Assembly: GCA_963855995.1 (NCBI GenBank)
Contig: OY979718.1
Location: 59,560,564-59,624,563, forward strand
Source: Muricea muricata
Lineage: Eukaryota > Cnidaria > Anthozoa > Malacalcyonacea > Plexauridae
Direction of reading: 5' to 3'
DNA length: 64,000 bases
The position numbers and the translations under genes were made by a program. Shown piece after piece: positions 55,301 through 61,300 of the stretch; the first letter of the stretch is position 1; each line of letters opens with the position of its first letter. The notes under the pieces were generated by a model. It worked only from the letters and a program-made list of their open reading frames with translations. It was not told the origin of the DNA and did no database searches.

Positions 55301-58300
55301 ACAGTGAAATAAAAAGGAAAACAACATTTAAAGCAACTAAAACATGAGAACAAAATACTATGTACATGGCACTTTAAATTTATAACGATTCAGTAAAGTT
55401 TCTTTACTTATATTCTTAACAAGGTGTACATTTTACTAGAATGCAATGCAGTCATTAATCGCTTCTTTTGAAGTCTGTTTAAAGACAAGCATAAGAGAGA
55501 AGGTTATTCACTTCGTCTTGCTGAAGTTTTATATCCTTAGGAGTGTTTTTTAGCATCTTTTTTTGTCGTTTTTGTTCGATGCTTGCAAAGCATTCTGGTA
55601 AAATGTACACGCAGCCTTCTTTTTCGTTATGGTCAATTATATATTTACATGTTGTCACACACTAAATACAACTAAATAGCACATGCGCAAAGAGACTACA
55701 CAGTAGTGTATGTATAAGAGCCACTATGTAGGTCAAAGCCGCTACACGTTCTTGGTGTTTTAAACGCAAATTCTGAATTGTATAATACTTTGATCAATAT
55801 GGTGCGGTGGCACCGATAAATATATCAAACTAAAGAAACACAAGCTATTTACATTATTACATATTCGCACACACAACAGAAAGAAATTCCAGCTATAAAC
55901 GAATTAGACTGTGAGCAGTCCCTAAAGAAAGGAGGGACTGCAGACAAAACAGGAAGTAAAAAAAAATTCGCGTTGCCCACACAACGCAAAATTCTCATTA
56001 GTCGAAATCGATGCGTGCGTTAATAAAATCTGATACGTAATAGTACAAACCCTTTCGAGACTACTTAATTCTTGTATTACCTGCATGATTTTTTAGACGG
56101 ACATATCGATTTTGAGGGATGGGTATTTTGCATTATGTGGGCAACGCCCTTCTTCCTCCAGTTCTACATTTTATCAACGTTATTCTCATGACTAGACTAG
56201 TCTTTACGTTATTCTCATGACATAAGACTTTAATTGAGATCGTGGGTTTGATCAGCATGCGCGTTTTCTCCGGGTAAATCAGTTTTCTTCTACACATGCA
56301 GACGAGGTTCACAGGTTCAAGGCTTTAGAGTAGTCTTAATAATATCGGCATGGTGAACAAAAAACACACTGAGAAATATTGCTAATGCTGTAACATCTCA
56401 GGGCTTTCCCTAAAAGTAAATACTTCTCCGCTTCAATGTTATTGTGCTTATAAAATTATTTTAATGCATGCAAAAACTTTAAACAAAGTTTTCTCCAACA
56501 TAGAATTCTGCATGGTTGGCAAACTTCTAGAGAAGATATCTCAAAAACTATAGTCGCTGTTTTTATGAAATTGTCAGAGCATAATAAAAACAGTGCAATC
56601 AAATAGAATTTTAGGATTTGATCGAATGTTGGTAAAGCTATTTTTAATAATGCTAACAGATTCCGAGGTAAATTTAAAAGCAAGCAGTGATTGTTTTATA
56701 CCTCTATCAAATTAAAAACTTTTAGTTGATTGCATGCAGGTAAATTTTACAAGGAAAGCTTAAATCCCACTCAAGTTATTACTGCCGGCATTCTGAGGCC
56801 AAATAAAGAATATCGGGCGTATATATCTACAAAGTACAAGACCTCATAAGAGGCATAGTTTCTAAAAAATAAAACTTGAGGGGCATTCCACCATTGGGAC
56901 GAAATTTACCAACAGCTTGTTTATAAACATGGGAATATTTCTTAAGATACCTTGTCTGGACCAATTAACTGTAATTCTTTTTCAAGTTCTGAATCAGACG
57001 CGCATGTAGAACCAGTGGATTAAACTTTGACCCAGGTCCCAGGCATAGCGTTCACACGTTTTGTTTTTTGGGACATTAAATCAGACTAAAGCAGATATCT
57101 TCCAGAAAACGTAACTATAAATATTCTAATCATGAATAATCCAAGTTTTCGTTTTTCAAGGTCAGCGGCGGAAAACTTCCGACATATGAATTAATAGCAC
57201 GGATTCATAGAGCAGCTGTTAGCGCTCGGATACAAACATATTAATTACCCCGAACTATATAAATCAAAAAAACTAGAAGCGAATTAAAGCCCCTTTTAAA
57301 TGACATGTTTCTTGTGAGAAAAATAACTATAGGGGTCGGTTGTATCACAGTTGTTTGGATAAGTGAAAAATATAAAACAAGTTTGCACACTGCAACAAAC
57401 AAGCAATTTTTTCAACCTGTAAAGAACAATTGCATATAAAACACAATATAATATTTCAGAAAACGCATAAGTTGGGTATTGTGCAATACGAAAAAGTGTT
57501 TTTTAAATTTGATTATATCCACGGATTAAGCAGAACGCCCTTGATACAACTGGCCCCTGACATAACCCCCTCCCCCCATCCAAACTATACATGAGATATG
57601 TACTACCTGCTCACTCGAACGGTTGCTAGCTGGCCTTGGTCGAGAAACACGCATGCGTACATACATACAATTATAAATTACCCTTAATTCAATGTGAGAA
57701 AAAATAACGTTTTATCGAAGCTATTCCTGTCACTCTCAATGTTGAATTTCTCCAAAAGAAGATCATAGGACTGAGTGTTGTACTTAGCAGGACCAGCAGC
57801 GCAAACCATCTTCTGCGAACGATTAGCGAGAAGGTGGGTTGTATATTTAGGCGGTCCATGTAAGAAATAGTGGATGGCAGAAAACATGCAAGGAAGCAAA
57901 CCACGACCAAAAACAACGCTTTCGCTAGTTTCAGATCATCCAGCATCTTACGCATTTGCATTCTTCCCGTACTTTCTGTTTGTCCATGAAGTGGGGCCAC
58001 GCGTCCTATTTCTACGCGAAGTTTCGCTTGAGACAAAAAAATTCTGGTATACACAAAAACAGTTGCTGCAATTAAAACTAGTGTGGCCGTTGCAAGGACA
58101 TATGGAAAGACTTGAACCTCAATTATGGAAAGAGCAAAAAGCACCGTCTGAAGAATGACAGCTAACGTGGTGTATTTCAATAGTAATTTTTTTGTTACTT
58201 TATTGCGATGCACCGTAGGATGAAGTATTGCCAAGTATCGTTCAATATTCAACACACACAAAAGTGTTACCGTACAGACATACAACAGGACCGCTACTTT

Positions 58301-61300
58301 CTTCGAGATAAAATAGTCGACACAAGTTGGATTTCTCGCAATTTCTTTTGATACCAGGGTAATAAAGACAGGAATGACAACCACTCCGATTGCTAGGTCT
58401 ACGACTGACTTCAACATCACAGTGAAACAGAACACCTTTGCTTTCAGCTGACCACATAGCCAAATTGCTGCTATCGTTAAACCGTTAAGAATTATAGTGG
58501 AAAACATGAGAATAATGCTGATCACAAGTAACATCATATGTTGAAGTACGCTCGTATCAGAGGGAAATTTTACGATAAGGTTTTCTCTGTCATTTAAAAA
58601 TGTACAAGTTTTAATAAAATTCGTCGCGCTGGAATTTGTCCCGTTCATTTTTGCCGCACGATTAGGACAGTGATTGTTCAACACTGTTTCTTGAATATTC
58701 AAAACTTTTATACTGTATACATGGAGAGGGCAGATGTACACATGTTCTATTGAACATGTGCTGATCAACGTGCAATTGATAATTTGTGCTTTGAACTTGC
58801 CGATCAAAGACGACAAATAGACCTATTAAAGAATGATAGCTATATTCATTTAGTCAATGTAAAGCCTATTAAAACGAATATTTTATCCAATAGATAATTA
58901 CGAAAAATCTATTAAAGCACATACAGGATTTTCATGGGACACCCTGTATTAATATGCTCTTGCACTGTTCATCGCATTTCGTTATTCAGATTTAGGGCTA
59001 TACATACTGGGCCAATTCTTCCAAGCTACCATAGCGCTAGCCTTGGCTAACCTTTTGAACAAATGCCCCCCACCCGGTGTATGGAAAAAACTAAACCCTT
59101 TCAAAATAAACGCAACCTATCAAATCGACAGTTCCGTCAGCTTTAAGGACATTTTTACAAGGACAAAAATACGAAGACTTCCAGACTGAATTCAAAGGAA
59201 GTGCAAGGGTTATAAGTGAGTACCAGCGAGATTCAGAGCAGCGATTCGACTTAATGAATGCGGATTGACCTTTGGACTGACTAGGCGATTACTATAAGGA
59301 GGAGAATAATCTGGCTAAGCGAGTGAAAAGCTGTCAATATTGAAGAACAATGAGGGTAAGCCTTTGATCTTATGCATCGGGTAAATCGTCCCCATATAAT
59401 ATAATTAGCGTGAATTTCTTGTTCATTGTAGTCCAGGATAGTCAGAAGAAAAAGATTTCGGCAAAAATACAAAACGCTTTGACTCGGTGTAGCCTTTACT
59501 AAGAAAAACTCTCATATAGCTGGCAATGAATATAACAAACAAAAATTCAAAAAAGAAAAAAAATGTAGTTTTTGTATTAATTCAAAACATAGTTAAATTA
59601 TTACCATTTTCTCAAGTGGATGTACAGGTGATTAATGAAAATGGAAGCTGACGTTTTCTCAAATTATTAACAAGGCGCTTTGCTAATGTCAGTATTACTA
59701 AGTAATGATCTTCAAAGAAAATGCTGCTGCTTTAGCAAATTTAGCGTCATACAAAATGTTATTTATCATGCTATTATCAACTTTGGCAAACGTTCAATTG
59801 AACAAATCTACCCCCCCCCCGAATTTATTTTTCATGTGAATTTCTTGTCCTTTAGTTAAATAAGTTTTTTATGGGCGAAGGAAAGGGGGGAAGGGTGTTA
59901 ACGAATTTTCATTTTTGTAGTTTGATGTCAATTACTGTATTTCATCTGCTTTTAAGTATAGCGACCGAGGTACGGAGTTTTGTCAGCAAATAAAATGATA
60001 AGTTTTAGCATTTTATCATTTGATTTCACCCATAAAAGGTGCGAAATATAAATCATTATCGCGACGAATATAGCTACGCATGCAAATTTCAGAACATCAG
60101 ACCCAGCCCAATTCAGCTGTAAGTCCAGGATAGTCAGAAAAAAAGCTTTCGGCAAAAGTACAAAAAGCTTTGGCCCGGTTAGCCTTTACTAAAAAAACCT
60201 CATACAGTTGATAACAAATATAACAAACAAAAATTCAAAAGGAAAAAAATATTGTAGTTTTTCTATCAATTCACAATATAGTTCGCTTATTACCATTTTT
60301 CCAAGTGGATATACAGGTGATTAATGACAATGGAAGCTGATGTTTTCTCAGATCATTAACACGCCCGCTATTACTAAGTAATGATCCTAGAAGAAAATGA
60401 TGCTTACCAACTTTGTCAAACGTTCAATTCATCGAATCTGCACCCATCCGCCGCCCCCCCCCCAAGAATTTATTTTTTATGTGAATTTCTTGTCCTTCTA
60501 GTTAAATAAATTTTTCATAAACGAAGGCGGGGGGGGGGGGGTGTTAACGAACTTTCATTTTTGTAGTTTGATGTCATTTATTGTATTCTATCTTCTTTTA
60601 AGTAGCGACCGAGGTCAGAGATTTATCAGCAAATAAAATGATAAGTTTTAGCTGTGGTAGTGTTTATCATTTGATCTCACTCCTGAAAGGTGCGAAATAT
60701 AAATCATTACCGCGAACGAATACAGTTACGCATGCAAATTGCGCTATCTGTCAGCAAAAGTTACACGTGGGCAGTAATATCGCATCATAGCTTGCATTCC
60801 TATTATTCTTCTCAAAAACAATAGTCCATAGCTTTAAACTTACTTGTTCTCCCGCAACTCTGAAGAACATTTGTATTCCTCTCTGTTGCTTTCATTAATA
60901 CTCGAAAATCACGATTGACTGCTGCAAAAAGATTGGCTTCATGCGGCAATGCAATGCGGACTTCAAAACTCGCATATATCTAAATAAAAATGAGCGTAAA
61001 CATTGTTAAATTGTAAGCTATGCGACATTTATCATTTACAGACTCGGCGCGAATGAGATTCGACGAAAAATCCTCAGTGAAAGGTAGCTAATACTTTTTC
61101 GAATCCTGCTCGCTCAGGTCTACACGACCTAAACACCGTGCGAAAACCGAATGCAATCATTGTTTTATTGCTTATTTAAAATATTCAACAGAATTTGATT
61201 ACTCTTTGCATGCACCTGTGTGCATGTTGCATTCGTCAAAATAATAACTTTTTTCACTCTTTAAAGAAAATTTCTTACGGTCTCTTCCTGCATGTCTGTT

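Noticed and set aside
57874..58158. 94-codon plus-strand frame inside the GPCR
   Set aside because: Antisense shadow of the receptor's TM5-TM6 region.
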